Assembly: GCF_000293865.2 (NCBI RefSeq)
Contig: NZ_ALKN02000003.1
Location: forward strand, 62,001-126,000
Length of the DNA: 64,000 nt
From: Limnohabitans sp. Rim28
GTDB lineage: Bacteria > Pseudomonadota > Gammaproteobacteria > Burkholderiales > Burkholderiaceae_C
Reading direction: 5' to 3'
Shown here: in pieces, positions 8,873 to 17,998 of the stretch
Position numbering within the stretch: position 1 is the stretch's first letter
How the letters are laid out: each line of letters opens with the position of its first letter
Notes under the pieces: generated by a model
Told to the model about the DNA's origin: nothing
What the model saw: the letters and a program-made list of their open reading frames with translations, nothing else
The model's database searches: none
Made by a program: the position numbers and the translations under genes

Positions 8873-9910
8873 TCAAATTCGGTCGCGGGTGGTTTGGCGG
8901 CTGGTTTCACCGTGGCGCGAGGCAAACCACGCTTGCGCGTCGTCGCAGTCTTTGGCGATGCCCTTTGTCAAGGCGTCCAGACCGTCGTATTTGAGTTCGT
9001 TGTGTAATTTATGCAGCAAGTCCACCCGAATGATTTTACCGTAGCCCCCCTCGGGCCCGAGCTGGGCGGGCCAGTCGAAGGCATGGGTTTCCAGAAGCAC
9101 GCGGCCGCCGTTGACATCGTTCGGGTCGAGTGAAGGGCGGATGCCCAAATTGGCCACGCCCTTCAAGGGCTGATCGGCCAAGCCATGCACCTCAACCACA
9201 AAGATGCCGCTGGCCGCGGGCTTCCAGTGCGAAAAGCGCAAATTCAGGGTGCGAAAGCCGTCGCCTGCGCCCTGCGTTGTGGCGGCCAACTCGCGACCCA
9301 GTTTGCGCCCGTGCACCACATGGCCGCTGATGCTGTAGGGCCGTCCCAGCAGGGCCTGCACAGCGGCCATGTCACCCCGGTTCAGCGCTTCGCGCACGGC
9401 CGAGCTGGACACGCGCAGGCCACGCACCTCGTAGCTGTTCATGCGCGCCACGTCAAAGCCCAGGTTTTGCCCGGCAGCATCGAGCATGGCGTAGTCGCCC
9501 GCGCGCTGGGTGCCAAAACGGAAATCATCGCCCACCAGCACATAGCGCACGCCCAGGCCGCGCACCAGCACCTGCTGAATGAAGTCTTGGGGTGACTGGC
9601 TGGCCAGTCGTGCGTCAAAGGGCAGGACCACCACTTGGTCCACGCCGCAGCGCTCAAGCTCTTGCAATTTGTCGCGCAGCGTGGCGATGCGCGCTGGGGC
9701 CAAATCGGGCTGACTCAGTGCTTTGGCAAAGTAGTCGCGTGGGTGCGGCTCGAAGGTCATGACGCAGCTGGGCACGCCCCGGTGAGCGGCTTCGCTGCGC
9801 AACAGCGCCAGCATGGCTTGGTGGCCCCGGTGCACGCCGTCGAAATTGCCGATGGTCAACGCGCAGGCGGGTGCCCGATCGGGGTGATGGAAGCCGCGAA
9901 AAACCTTCAT
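8873..9910 (-). CDS. ribF: bifunctional riboflavin kinase / FAD synthetase
   Basis: A 345-residue enzyme that phosphorylates riboflavin to FMN and adenylylates FMN to FAD. The N-terminal nucleotidyltransferase domain has GNFDGVHRGH at residues 21-30. The C-terminal flavokinase domain includes RPYSISGHVVHGRKLGR and later the FVVEVHGL and LLETHAFDW strands. ATG at 9910 gives the usual MKVFRGFHHPD start; a longer upstream reading would add an unconserved 31 residues. It is followed by ileS and lspA on the same strand and is divergent from the HNH gene. Confidence 0.95.
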   Translation of the reverse strand: MKVFRGFHHPDRAPACALTIGNFDGVHRGHQAMLALLRSEAAHRGVPSCVMTFEPHPRDYFAKALSQPDLAPARIATLRDKLQELERCGVDQVVVLPFDARLASQSPQDFIQQVLVRGLGVRYVLVGDDFRFGTQRAGDYAMLDAAGQNLGFDVARMNSYEVRGLRVSSSAVREALNRGDMAAVQALLGRPYSISGHVVHGRKLGRELAATTQGAGDGFRTLNLRFSHWKPAASGIFVVEVHGLADQPLKGVANLGIRPSLDPNDVNGGRVLLETHAFDWPAQLGPEGGYGKIIRVDLLHKLHNELKYDGLDALTKGIAKDCDDAQAWFASRHGETSRQTTRDRI

Positions 9911-10089
9911 GTTGCTTGTGGAGTCCCACCGCCCATCTGGCCACTCGCCAGCATTCACGGTTTTGTCAATGTAAGAGGGTATATTGTGACTGAGCCCGAT
10001 CACCGCAGTCTGTCACCTCAGGCATGTGGACCGATCGAGACGGAACTTTTCGTGTCAGTGGTTTTTTAAACTGTTGGATGGAGGCGTCT

Positions 10090-10647
10090 GTGAAGGTTTT
10101 GAAACTCTCGGCCCAAGGCTTGCCGCAATCATGGATCACCCTGGAGCAAGCGGTCACCCATTACGCCGCCGACGAGGTGCGCTGGGAAGCAGGCCAGCAA
10201 GTGGCCGTGTTCCACGGGGGGCACAACGCGCTCACCGGCCAGCAATCTGTCATCACCGTGAACAGCATCATCGGCACCCAAGGCGTGCCCCGCATCAACC
10301 CGTTTGACATGCGCTCGGGTTTGACCAACCCCAAGTTGTTCGTGCGCGATCGGAATGTCTGCGCTTACTGCGGCGGGCATTTCCACGAATCGGTGCTGAC
10401 CCGTGAGCACATCGTTCCCGTCAGTCAAAAAGGCCCAGACCACTGGATGAATGTGGTCACCGCTTGCCGTTCTTGCAACCACCGCAAAAGCAGCCGCACC
10501 CCCGAGCAGGCCAAGATGCCCCTGCTGTACGCCCCCTATGTGCCCAGCCTGTGGGAAGACTTCATCCTGCGCAACCGCCGCATTTTGAGTGACCAGATGG
10601 AGTTTTTGATGGCGCATGTGCCCAAAACATCTCGAATGTTGGCGTGA
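10090..10647 (+). CDS. HNH endonuclease family protein
   Basis: A 185-residue protein with a C-terminal HNH domain. CAYCGGHF and ACRSCNHRK supply the four structural zinc cysteines. REHIVPVSQKGPDHWMN carries the active histidines and asparagine. I choose GTG at 10090 (reads MKVLKLSAQGLPQSW) because GGAGG stands just before it; ATG at 10078 is four codons earlier and overlaps that site. This is a common single-copy protein of betaproteobacterial chromosomes rather than an intron or phage nuclease. Its biological role is unclear. Confidence 0.82.
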   Translation: MKVLKLSAQGLPQSWITLEQAVTHYAADEVRWEAGQQVAVFHGGHNALTGQQSVITVNSIIGTQGVPRINPFDMRSGLTNPKLFVRDRNVCAYCGGHFHESVLTREHIVPVSQKGPDHWMNVVTACRSCNHRKSSRTPEQAKMPLLYAPYVPSLWEDFILRNRRILSDQMEFLMAHVPKTSRMLA

Positions 10648-10771
10648 TTCAAGGGCCTGACGGCAGACGCTGACCTTCAGGCCTTGCGCGAGCCTGAAAA
10701 TCGCCGCATCATCATTTCCTGAAAACCAAGGGCCTCTTTTGTGGGGCCTGATGCTCACCAGGAGATTCAGC

Positions 10772-11683
10772 ATGTCCCTACGCGCATGGGTCCAATCGTT
10801 CAAGGCTTCGGGGCTGAAGCGGCGCCATGTTTTGGTGGCCTTGGTCACAAGCTCGGGCCTGGTGCGCACCCCATGGGCCCAAGCCCAAGCGACAAGTGCT
10901 GCCGAGTTGCCTGTGATGTCGGTGCAATTGGCCCGCATTTGGCCACCCACGCGCTCACCTCAGGGTTTTGGGGTCAGTGAAAAACTCGATGGGGTCAGAG
11001 CCATGTGGGATGGGCAGGCTTTGCGTTTTCGCAGCGGCCGTCCTATTGCGGCACCGTCTTGGTTTGTTGCAGCTTTGCCTTCACTGGCCTTGGATGGCGA
11101 GTTGTGGATGGCCAGAGGGGCGTTTGACCGTTTGTCGGGTGTGGTGCGTCAATCGGTGCCCAACGATGATGCTTGGCGTGAAGTTCAGTACTGGATTTTC
11201 GACGCGCCCAAGCATCCGGGGACTTTCTCAGAGCGTGTGGGCCTTGTTCAATCGGTGTTGGCCGCAGCCCAAGTGCCGTGGTTAAAACCCGTGGCTCAAC
11301 ATGAGGTGAAAGACGCAGGGGCTTTGCAAACCCTGTTGCAAGAAACGGTGCGTCAAGGCGGAGAGGGCTTGATGTTGCACCGGATCGATGCGCTGTGGCA
11401 GGACGGCCGCACCGATGCACTGTTCAAGTTCAAGCCCGAGTTGGACGAAGAAGGCTTGGTGGTGGGGCACCAAGCGGGCAAAGGACGTTTGAAGGGCCAA
11501 ACCGGGGCTTTGTGGGTGCAAACACCGTCGGGCCAGCGCTTTAGCTTGGGATCGGGCCTGAGCGATGCCTTGCGCCGAGATCCGCCGCCTGTCGGGTCGT
11601 GGGTCACTTATCGGTACCCCGAACGCACGCCTTCAGGTTTACCACGCTTTGCCTCTTTTGTGCGGGTGCGCGAGGCGGAGTGA
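10772..11683 (+). CDS. ATP-dependent DNA ligase, LigE-like, with signal peptide
   Basis: A 303-residue member of the minimal ATP-dependent ligases. The nucleotidyl lysine is K71 in motif I (EKLDGVRAMW). LDGELWMARG is motif III, GGEGLMLHR motif IV, and LFKFKPELDEEGLVVG motif V. An oligonucleotide-binding domain runs to the C-terminus (YRYPERTPSGLPRFASF). The first ~38 residues look like a signal peptide (basic start, hydrophobic stretch, WAQAQA), so the enzyme is probably periplasmic, as proposed for Lig E of competent proteobacteria. GGAG precedes the ATG by seven bases. No competence genes adjoin it. Confidence 0.85.
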   Translation: MSLRAWVQSFKASGLKRRHVLVALVTSSGLVRTPWAQAQATSAAELPVMSVQLARIWPPTRSPQGFGVSEKLDGVRAMWDGQALRFRSGRPIAAPSWFVAALPSLALDGELWMARGAFDRLSGVVRQSVPNDDAWREVQYWIFDAPKHPGTFSERVGLVQSVLAAAQVPWLKPVAQHEVKDAGALQTLLQETVRQGGEGLMLHRIDALWQDGRTDALFKFKPELDEEGLVVGHQAGKGRLKGQTGALWVQTPSGQRFSLGSGLSDALRRDPPPVGSWVTYRYPERTPSGLPRFASFVRVREAE

Positions 11684-11724
11684 GCCGCACCGCCCTCCCG
11701 CCTCGCTCCGGTCTGTTGATCCCT

Positions 11725-12840
11725 TCAGGCAAACACGCCCGCCGTGTCTTGCATGCGCGCCGACACTTCACCCAGCTGATGCAGGGTGTCGCCAAAGCTC
11801 ATATCGAGTTGCGTCAATTTCTTGAAGTAGTGGCTCACGATGTACTCGTCTGTGACGGCAATGCCGCCATGCAGCTGCACAGCCTGCTGGCCAATGAAGC
11901 GCATGGACACGCCCAACTGGTACTTGGCGCGGGCCAAGGCGCCGCGGCGCTCGTCGGCAGGGGCGTGCAGTTTCAGGCTGGCGTAGTAGCTCATCGAGCG
12001 GCCCAACTCCAGCTGCATCTTCATGTCGGCCACGCGGTGACGCAGGGCCTGGAAACTGGCGATGTTCACGCCGAATTGCTTGCGGGTGTTCATGTAGTCC
12101 ACGGTGATCGCCAGGGTCTTGTCCATCACGCCCACGGCTTCGGCGCATGTGCAAGCGATGCCGATGTCAACCGCTTCTTCCAAAGCACTCAGGCCGTTCA
12201 ATGTGATCAGCTGCGCGGGGGCTTTGTTCATCACTACTTCGGCAGCGCGTGAGCCGTCTTGCGTGCCATAGGCTTGGGTGCTCACGCCATTCGCGCTGCG
12301 TTCCACCAAAAACAAAGCGATCTGGCCATTCACGGTGGCGGGCACCACGAAGGCGTCGGCTTGATCGCCAATGGCCACCACACTCTTGGTGCCGCGCACG
12401 GTCCATGCACCGTTTGATTCGCTGGCCTGCGCGGCGCAACGGTTCAGCTGATAGCGGGCACCGCGCTCTTGCTGCGCCAACACCACGATGGCTTCGCCTG
12501 CGGCCATGCGGGGCAGCCATGCGGCTTGCAAAGCAGCAGGGGCGTGGGTTTGCAGCGTGGCGCTGCAGATCAGGGTTTGGGTCAGGGGTTCGAGCACGAT
12601 GCCGCGGCCGAGTTCCTCCATTGTGACCATGGCCTCGGTGGGGCCCATGCCCATGCCGCCGTGGTCTTCGCTCACGTACAGGCCTGTCAGGCCCAGCTCG
12701 GCCATTTCGCCATAAGCGGCGCGGTCAAAGCCGCCGGCTGCGACGATGGCGCGGCGGCGGTCAAAGTCGTAACCCTTGTCCACCCATTTGCGAACTGCGT
12801 CGCGCAGTTGTTCTTGGTCGTCAGAAAAATCGAAATCCAT
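11725..12840 (-). CDS. acyl-CoA dehydrogenase, second gene of pair
   Basis: A 371-residue FAD flavoenzyme of the acyl-CoA dehydrogenase family: an alpha-helical N-domain (MDFDFSDDQEQLRDAVRKWV), a central beta-domain, and a C-terminal helical bundle with YMNTRKQFGVNIASFQALRH. It oxidises an acyl-CoA, passing electrons to electron-transfer flavoprotein. ATG at 12840 has AAGGAG eight bases before it. It begins ten bases after the end of the other acyl-CoA dehydrogenase gene, so the two are one operon and may form a heteromeric enzyme, as in some steroid or branched-acyl pathways. The substrate is unknown. Confidence 0.88.
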   Translation of the reverse strand: MDFDFSDDQEQLRDAVRKWVDKGYDFDRRRAIVAAGGFDRAAYGEMAELGLTGLYVSEDHGGMGMGPTEAMVTMEELGRGIVLEPLTQTLICSATLQTHAPAALQAAWLPRMAAGEAIVVLAQQERGARYQLNRCAAQASESNGAWTVRGTKSVVAIGDQADAFVVPATVNGQIALFLVERSANGVSTQAYGTQDGSRAAEVVMNKAPAQLITLNGLSALEEAVDIGIACTCAEAVGVMDKTLAITVDYMNTRKQFGVNIASFQALRHRVADMKMQLELGRSMSYYASLKLHAPADERRGALARAKYQLGVSMRFIGQQAVQLHGGIAVTDEYIVSHYFKKLTQLDMSFGDTLHQLGEVSARMQDTAGVFA

Positions 12841-12850
12841 GTGTGTCTCC

Positions 12851-14032
12851 TTAACCCAAAACTGTCTGGGCGACGATGTTGCGTTGCACTTCGTTGCTGC
12901 CGCCGTAAATGGTGGTCTTGCGCATGTTGAAGTAATTGGCTGCCAGTGGCGCATTGGCCACCACACCGCCTGGGTAGTTGCCTTGCCAGCCTGCGTCCAT
13001 GGCTTCGAAGATGAAGGGCAGGGCAAAGGGGCCTGCGGCTTGCATCATCAGCTCGGTGTAGCGCTGCTGAATTTCGCTGCCCTTGATCTTGAGCAGGCCC
13101 GCAATGTCGAGTGAGTTCTTGCCCGACTTTTCGGCGGACAGGACACGCAGCACCAGCATTTCCAGGGCCACGATGTCGACTTCGAGCTTGGCGATTTCGT
13201 CACGGAAGCGCATGTCGTCGTACACGCCTTCGGCTTTGGCGATGCGCTTCAAGCGCTCCAACTCGCGTTTGGCGCGGTTCACGTCGGCGATGTTGGTGCG
13301 CTCGTGGGCCAGCAAGTGCTTGGCGTAGTTCCAGCCTTTGTTTTCTTCGCCCACCAGGTTCTCGGCGGGCACTTCGACGTTGTCAAACCAGACTTCGTTG
13401 ACCTCGCACTCGCCGTCCAGCAGCTTGATGGGGCGCACGGTGATGCCGGGCGACTTCATGTCGATCAAGAGGAAGGAGATGCCGGTTTGGGGCTTGCCTT
13501 CGTTGCTGGTGCGCACCAGGCAGAAGATCCACTCACCGTATTGGCCCAAGGTGGTCCAGGTTTTTTGGCCATTGACGATGTATTTGTCGCCCACACGCTC
13601 GGCGCGGGTTTTGAGGGACGCCAAGTCCGAGCCGGAGCCCGGCTCGCTGTAGCCCTGGCTCCACCAGACTTCGCCGCTGGCGATGCCGGGCAAAAAGCGC
13701 TGCTGTTGCTCAGCATTGCCAAAGGTCATGATGACTGGGGCCACCATCACAGGGCCAAAGGGCACAACGCGGGGGGCGCCCGCCAAAGCGCATTCTTCTT
13801 CGAACAAGTGCTTTTGCACAGCGGTCCAGCCTGGGCCGCCAAACTGCGTGGGCCAACCCCAGCCCAGCCAGCCTTTTTTGCCCAAAATTTTGGCCCAGCG
13901 CTGCATGTCTTCACGCGTCAGGCGCATGGCGCTGTGCACTTTTTGTGAAATATCGGCGGGCAAGTTGTCCTTGACCCAGGTGCGGATCTCGTCGCGGAAC
14001 GCGAGTTCGTCGGGGGTGAATGCCAAATCCAT
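12851..14032 (-). CDS. acyl-CoA dehydrogenase, first gene of pair
   Basis: A 393-residue acyl-CoA dehydrogenase with all three family domains. Key stretches are FGNAEQQQRFLPGIASGE, the FAD/substrate loop QGYSEPGSGSDLASL, and the C-terminal YGGSNEVQRNIVAQTVLG. ATG at 14032 gives the typical MDLAFTPDELAFRDEIR start. The pair probably acts in beta-oxidation of an unidentified acyl-CoA. It is divergent from purN; the 118-base gap should hold both promoters. No thioesterase, hydratase or CoA ligase is adjacent. Confidence 0.88.
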   Translation of the reverse strand: MDLAFTPDELAFRDEIRTWVKDNLPADISQKVHSAMRLTREDMQRWAKILGKKGWLGWGWPTQFGGPGWTAVQKHLFEEECALAGAPRVVPFGPVMVAPVIMTFGNAEQQQRFLPGIASGEVWWSQGYSEPGSGSDLASLKTRAERVGDKYIVNGQKTWTTLGQYGEWIFCLVRTSNEGKPQTGISFLLIDMKSPGITVRPIKLLDGECEVNEVWFDNVEVPAENLVGEENKGWNYAKHLLAHERTNIADVNRAKRELERLKRIAKAEGVYDDMRFRDEIAKLEVDIVALEMLVLRVLSAEKSGKNSLDIAGLLKIKGSEIQQRYTELMMQAAGPFALPFIFEAMDAGWQGNYPGGVVANAPLAANYFNMRKTTIYGGSNEVQRNIVAQTVLG

Positions 14033-14150
14033 GGGGTGTTCTCTCAAAATCAAACGGTCGTGCTTTTTATCATGCGCCAGCCGTTTGGGCTTGTCCTTGG
14101 TGCGACAAATGCCGAGATGCACAAGGTCTGCAGGGATAATTCAGCCCTTC

Positions 14151-14753
14151 ATGAGAAACATCGTTATTTTGATTTCTGGCTCAGGTTCGAACATGGCGGC
14201 CATTGTTCGTGCCGCTGAACAGGGCCGCTGGGCCGAGCGCCTGAACGCCCGGGTGGCCGCCGTGCTGAGCAACCGGGCCGATGCCCAGGGCCTGCCCTTG
14301 GCCCAAGAACACGGCTTGGCCACCGCCGTGCTGGACCACAAGGCCTTTGCCAGCCGCGAAGATTTTGATGCCGCCCTGATGGCCGAGATTGACCGGCATG
14401 CCCCTGCTTTGGTGGTCTTGGCGGGCTTCATGCGCATCCTGACGCCAGGTTTTGTGACGCATTACGCCGGGCGATTGCTCAATATCCATCCGTCCTTGTT
14501 GCCCGCTTTTCCGGGGCTTCACACGCACCAGCGGGCCATCGATGCCGGTTGCCGCTTTGCCGGGGCCACGGTGCACCAGGTCACGGCCGACTTGGACCAT
14601 GGCGCCATCTTGGCCCAAGCGGTGGTGCCAGTTCTGGCGGACGATACCGCCGACGTTTTGGCGGCGCGTGTGCTCAGCCAAGAGCACCAGATGTATCCGC
14701 AAGCCGTGGCAGCCTGGTTGGCTCAGTCTCCAATGCGGGTAAAGCGCGGCTGA
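14151..14753 (+). CDS. purN: phosphoribosylglycinamide formyltransferase 1
   Basis: A 200-residue folate-dependent enzyme that formylates GAR in de novo purine synthesis. The start MRNIVILISGSGSNM gives the first strand and phosphate loop. The catalytic triad is visible as N111 and H113 in NIHPSLLPAFPG and D149 in TVHQVTADLDHG. ATG at 14151 is directly supported by this N-terminus. The 3' end overlaps the DUF1653 gene tail-to-tail by 31 bases. Purine genes are not otherwise clustered here. Confidence 0.95.
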   Translation: MRNIVILISGSGSNMAAIVRAAEQGRWAERLNARVAAVLSNRADAQGLPLAQEHGLATAVLDHKAFASREDFDAALMAEIDRHAPALVVLAGFMRILTPGFVTHYAGRLLNIHPSLLPAFPGLHTHQRAIDAGCRFAGATVHQVTADLDHGAILAQAVVPVLADDTADVLAARVLSQEHQMYPQAVAAWLAQSPMRVKRG

Positions 14754-14959
14754 ACTTTCCCGTTGAATTCGGCCACGTCGGCAAACATGGCCGCAGGCCT
14801 CACCCACAAGCCTTGCTCGCCATACAGAGCTTGGTACAGCGTCATGGCTTGCAGATCTTCGCTGTGGCGCACGGTGCCCAGCACGCGGTATTGGCCCCCT
14901 TTGTAATGGCGGTACAGGCCTTTGGGCGTTTCAATCAGAGGTGGTAATTTTTCGGACAT
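14723..14959 (-). CDS. DUF1653 family protein
   Basis: A 78-residue protein with the DUF1653 pattern: GLYRHYKGGQYRVLG, HSEDLQAMTLYQALYG, GLWVRPAAMF and a final RFTRIG. The function of the family is unknown; it is a small soluble beta-rich protein. ATG at 14959 has GAGGA six bases upstream. The gene is divergent from the RsmB-like methyltransferase and converges with an overlap on purN. Confidence 0.85.
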   Translation of the reverse strand: MSEKLPPLIETPKGLYRHYKGGQYRVLGTVRHSEDLQAMTLYQALYGEQGLWVRPAAMFADVAEFNGKVQPRFTRIGD

Positions 14960-15013
14960 GGATTTCCTCATGTGTGTCTGTCTCAAGGGTTGGAGATGGG
15001 ACAATGCACCCCT

Positions 15014-16312
15014 ATGCATCCAAAAGCCCTGTTAGATGCCTGCGCCGATTTGGTCAGGCTGGTCCTCCAATTTGAACATCCTGCCGACGCCGTGGTATCG
15101 CGCTATTTTCGCGAACACCGCTCGCTGGGCCCCCGCGAACGCGCTACCCTGGCCGAAACCGCTTTTGCGGTATTGCGCAAAAAGCTGCTGTTTGAGCAGT
15201 TGGCCCGTTCGGGCTCTGGCCCCAAAGAGCGCAAGCTGGCGATTTTGGGCTTTTTCGGCCCGCGCGATTTTTTAGCTTCAGCGCTCAACGACACCGAAAA
15301 AAAATGGCTGGCCACCTGCGATGCCATTCCAGCCGACGCCTTGATGGCCCCGCACCGCCACAACCTGCCCGAGTGGATGGCGCAGGCCCTGCAAGCCCAA
15401 TTGGGCGAGGATTTCTGGGCTTTGGCCGAACACTTGCAACAGCCCGGCACGCTGGACCTGCGTGTGAACATGCTCCATGCCAAGCGCATCGAGGTTCAAA
15501 AAGAGCTGGCGCAAGCGGGCATCGCCTCAGAGCCCACGCCTTACTCGCCTTGGGGCCTGCGCCTGCAAGGCAAGCCTGCCTTGCAAAAGACCGACGCCTT
15601 CACCCGTGGGGCCATTGAGGTCCAAGACGAAGGCTCGCAGCTGCTGGCCTTGCTGGTCGACGCGCACCGGGGCGAGATGGTGGTGGACTTTTGCGCCGGC
15701 GCAGGCGGTAAAACGCTGGCGCTGGGAGCGTCCATGCGCAGCACGGGTCGTTTGTATGCCTTTGATGTCTCGGGCCACCGCCTGGACGCGCTCAAACCGC
15801 GCATGGCGCGCAGTGGCTTGTCGAACGTGCACCCAGCGGCCATTGCCCACGAGCGCGACGACCGCGTGAAACGCCTGGCCGGCAAGATCGACCGCGTCTT
15901 GGTCGATGCCCCTTGCTCGGGTCTGGGCACCCTGCGCCGTAACCCCGACTTGAAGTGGCGACAAAAACCCCAAGCTGTGCAAGAGTTGACCGAAAAGCAG
16001 CTGGCCATCTTGCAAAGCGCCTCGCGCATGGTCAAGTCGGGCGGACGCTTGGTCTATGCCACCTGCAGCGTCTTGCCCGAAGAAAACGAAAGGATCGCTC
16101 TGGCTTTCAGCGCGGCCAACCCGGACTTTGTGCCACTCAATGTGGCCCAGGAGTTGGAGCGTCTCAAAGTGCCCAATGCCGCTGATCTTTGCACCACCGA
16201 TGTGTCCGGCGAAGCTGAAGTGCAGACCGTGCCTGCCGGGCAGTTTTTGAGGTTGTGGCCCCATCGCCATGCCACGGACGGTTTTTTCGCGGCTTCATGG
16301 GTACGAAAGTAA
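15014..16312 (+). CDS. RsmB/NOP-family RNA m5C methyltransferase
   Basis: A 432-residue SAM-dependent RNA cytosine-5 methyltransferase. An N-terminal RNA-binding region is followed by the methyltransferase domain with VVDFCAGAGGKTLALG (SAM loop), DAPCSGLGTLRRNPD (motif IV, C301) and YATCSVLPEEN (motif VI, C351), the two cysteines of the catalytic cycle. Known relatives modify 16S rRNA C967 (RsmB) or tRNA. It lacks an obvious full NusB-like domain and is probably a paralogue of the fmt-linked RsmB, so the target is uncertain. ATG at 15014 (MHPKALLDACADLV) is chosen. Confidence 0.88.
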   Translation: MHPKALLDACADLVRLVLQFEHPADAVVSRYFREHRSLGPRERATLAETAFAVLRKKLLFEQLARSGSGPKERKLAILGFFGPRDFLASALNDTEKKWLATCDAIPADALMAPHRHNLPEWMAQALQAQLGEDFWALAEHLQQPGTLDLRVNMLHAKRIEVQKELAQAGIASEPTPYSPWGLRLQGKPALQKTDAFTRGAIEVQDEGSQLLALLVDAHRGEMVVDFCAGAGGKTLALGASMRSTGRLYAFDVSGHRLDALKPRMARSGLSNVHPAAIAHERDDRVKRLAGKIDRVLVDAPCSGLGTLRRNPDLKWRQKPQAVQELTEKQLAILQSASRMVKSGGRLVYATCSVLPEENERIALAFSAANPDFVPLNVAQELERLKVPNAADLCTTDVSGEAEVQTVPAGQFLRLWPHRHATDGFFAASWVRK

Positions 16313-16425
16313 CCTCTTTGGTCGTTCTGAGGCCTTTGACCGTTTGAAAGTGCTGTCTTTTTTCCTCTGAAAAACATAAAATCGTTGGATTGCCCTGAAA
16401 AGGGCGTGATTAGAAAGACAAACTC

Positions 16426-17637
16426 ATGTTGTTGCCTGACTGGGCTTTATTGGATGCAGTGATTCATTGGATGGGCCACGGCTTGTTCGATCTGGCTTGG
16501 TGGCAAATGGTGTTGATCACCTTGGCTTTGACCCACATCACCATCGCCAGTGTCACGATTTACTTGCACCGTCACCAAGCCCACCGTGCCTTGGACTTGA
16601 ACGCCATTCCTGCGCATTTTTTCCGGTTTTGGCTGTGGTTGACCACGGGTCAGGTGACCAAAGAGTGGGCTGCCATTCACCGCAAGCACCACGCCAAGTG
16701 CGAGCAAGCCGAAGACCCGCACAGCCCCCATGTGCACGGCATCAAAACCGTGCTCTTCACGGGCGCTGAGTTGTACCGCAAAGAATCCAAAAACCTCGAC
16801 ACCATCAAGCGTTTTGGACACGGCACGCCAGACGACTGGATTGAGCGCAACTTGTACACCCGCTTTTCTTGGCAAGGTGTGGCGCTGATGCTGATCATCA
16901 ACGTCAGTTTGTTTGGCTTCATCGGTTTGACGGTCTGGGCGGTGCAAATGGCCTGGATTCCGATCACAGCCGCCGGCATCATCAATGGTGCAGCGCACTA
17001 CTGGGGTTATCGCAACTTTGAGGCGCACGACGCCAGCACCAATATCTCGCCTTGGGGCATCCTGATTGGTGGCGAAGAGTTGCACAACAACCACCACACT
17101 TACCCCACCTCGGCTAAGCTGTCGGTCAAGCCCTATGAGTTCGACATTGGTTGGTTGTACATCCGCACCCTTGAAACCTTGGGTCTGGCCACGGTCAAAA
17201 AGACACCGCCACGTTTGGCTTATGGCGACATTCGCCCTGTGGCCGACGAGAAAACTCTTGAAGCCTTGATCGCCAACCGCTACGAAGTCATGGCCGGTTA
17301 CGCACGCAATGTTCGCGCTGTGATGCAAGAAGAGGCCAGCAAGCTCAAGCTTGACGCCGATGCGCTGCAAACGGCCAAGCGCTGGTTGCACCGCGACGCT
17401 GCCAAAGTCCCCGCCTCTGCCCAGGCACAACTCCAACTGGCCCGTGCGGCCAGCCCCGTGCTCGACAAGATGGTCCAGATGCGTGAAGAGCTCAGCCAGA
17501 TCTGGCTCAACACCTCGCATTCGCGCGAGCAATTGGCGGCTGACCTGCAAGCTTGGTGCCGCAGTGCCGAGGAAAGCGGTATCGCTGCTTTGCGTGATTT
17601 CTCAGTCAAGCTGCGTGCGGTGCGCCAGACGGCCTGA
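16426..17637 (+). CDS. membrane fatty acid (acyl-lipid/acyl-CoA) desaturase
   Basis: A 403-residue di-iron membrane desaturase of the delta-9 type. The three histidine boxes are HRHQAH (48-53), HRKHH (85-89) and HNNHH (220-224). Hydrophobic spans are at about 25-45, 60-75, 152-172 and 175-190. The last ~150 residues form a soluble extension of uncertain role. The enzyme introduces a cis double bond into acyl chains and so controls membrane fluidity, relevant to cold life. It is monocistronic, with a GGGGCC-TTCG-GGCCCC terminator after it. Confidence 0.9.
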   Translation: MLLPDWALLDAVIHWMGHGLFDLAWWQMVLITLALTHITIASVTIYLHRHQAHRALDLNAIPAHFFRFWLWLTTGQVTKEWAAIHRKHHAKCEQAEDPHSPHVHGIKTVLFTGAELYRKESKNLDTIKRFGHGTPDDWIERNLYTRFSWQGVALMLIINVSLFGFIGLTVWAVQMAWIPITAAGIINGAAHYWGYRNFEAHDASTNISPWGILIGGEELHNNHHTYPTSAKLSVKPYEFDIGWLYIRTLETLGLATVKKTPPRLAYGDIRPVADEKTLEALIANRYEVMAGYARNVRAVMQEEASKLKLDADALQTAKRWLHRDAAKVPASAQAQLQLARAASPVLDKMVQMREELSQIWLNTSHSREQLAADLQAWCRSAEESGIAALRDFSVKLRAVRQTA

Positions 17638-17660
17638 GCCATCTCGCCATGCCAAACCAA

Positions 17661-17682
17661 GGGGCCTTCGGGCCCCTTTTTT
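17661..17682 (+). terminator. intrinsic terminator after desaturase
   Basis: A GGGGCC / GGCCCC stem with a stable TTCG tetraloop is followed by six T. It lies 23 bases after the desaturase stop codon. Confidence 0.9.
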
Positions 17683-17752
17683 CATGGACTCTCCATACCC
17701 GCTGACCTCGAGCATGGGGGCTAAACGGTCGTTGAAGGTGACAACAGGCCAC

Positions 17753-17780
17753 AAAAAAACCCGCCAGAGGCGGGTTTTTT
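17753..17780. terminator. terminator after rpmG, bidirectional in form
   Basis: CCCGCC / GGCGGG (17760-17765 and 17769-17774) has seven A to the left and six T to the right. On the minus strand it ends the rpmB-rpmG transcript; on the plus strand it backs up the desaturase terminator. Confidence 0.85.
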
Positions 17781-17801
17781 GAAGAGGTTCAGGTTGAAGG
17801 C

Positions 17802-17972
17802 TTACTTCAGCTTGATTTCTTTGTACTCAACGTGCTTGCGAGCTTTGGGGTCGAACTTCATGATCGACATCTTCTCGGGCATTGTTTTCTTGTTCTTGCT
17901 GGTCGTGTAGAAGTGACCAGTACCAGCTGTGGATTCCAGCTTGATTTTTTCGCGTCCGCCTTTGCTTGCCAT
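17802..17972 (-). CDS. rpmG: 50S ribosomal protein L33
   Basis: A 56-residue basic protein of the large ribosomal subunit, beginning [15 protein letters not shown] and ending [23 protein letters not shown] is the family signature. It lacks the zinc cysteines, so it is the C-minus type. It follows rpmB by 26 bases on the same strand, the standard rpmB-rpmG operon, and is ended by the hairpin at 17753-17780. Confidence 0.96.
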   Translation of the reverse strand: MASKGGREKIKLESTAGTGHFYTTSKNKKTMPEKMSIMKFDPKARKHVEYKEIKLK

Positions 17973-17998
17973 GGTGTATGACTCCTAATGTTCTGGGT

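Noticed and set aside
13683-14150. Upstream extension of purN by about 156 codons
   Set aside because: It is antisense to acyl-CoA dehydrogenase. The purN N-terminus MRNIVILISGSGSN is complete at 14151.
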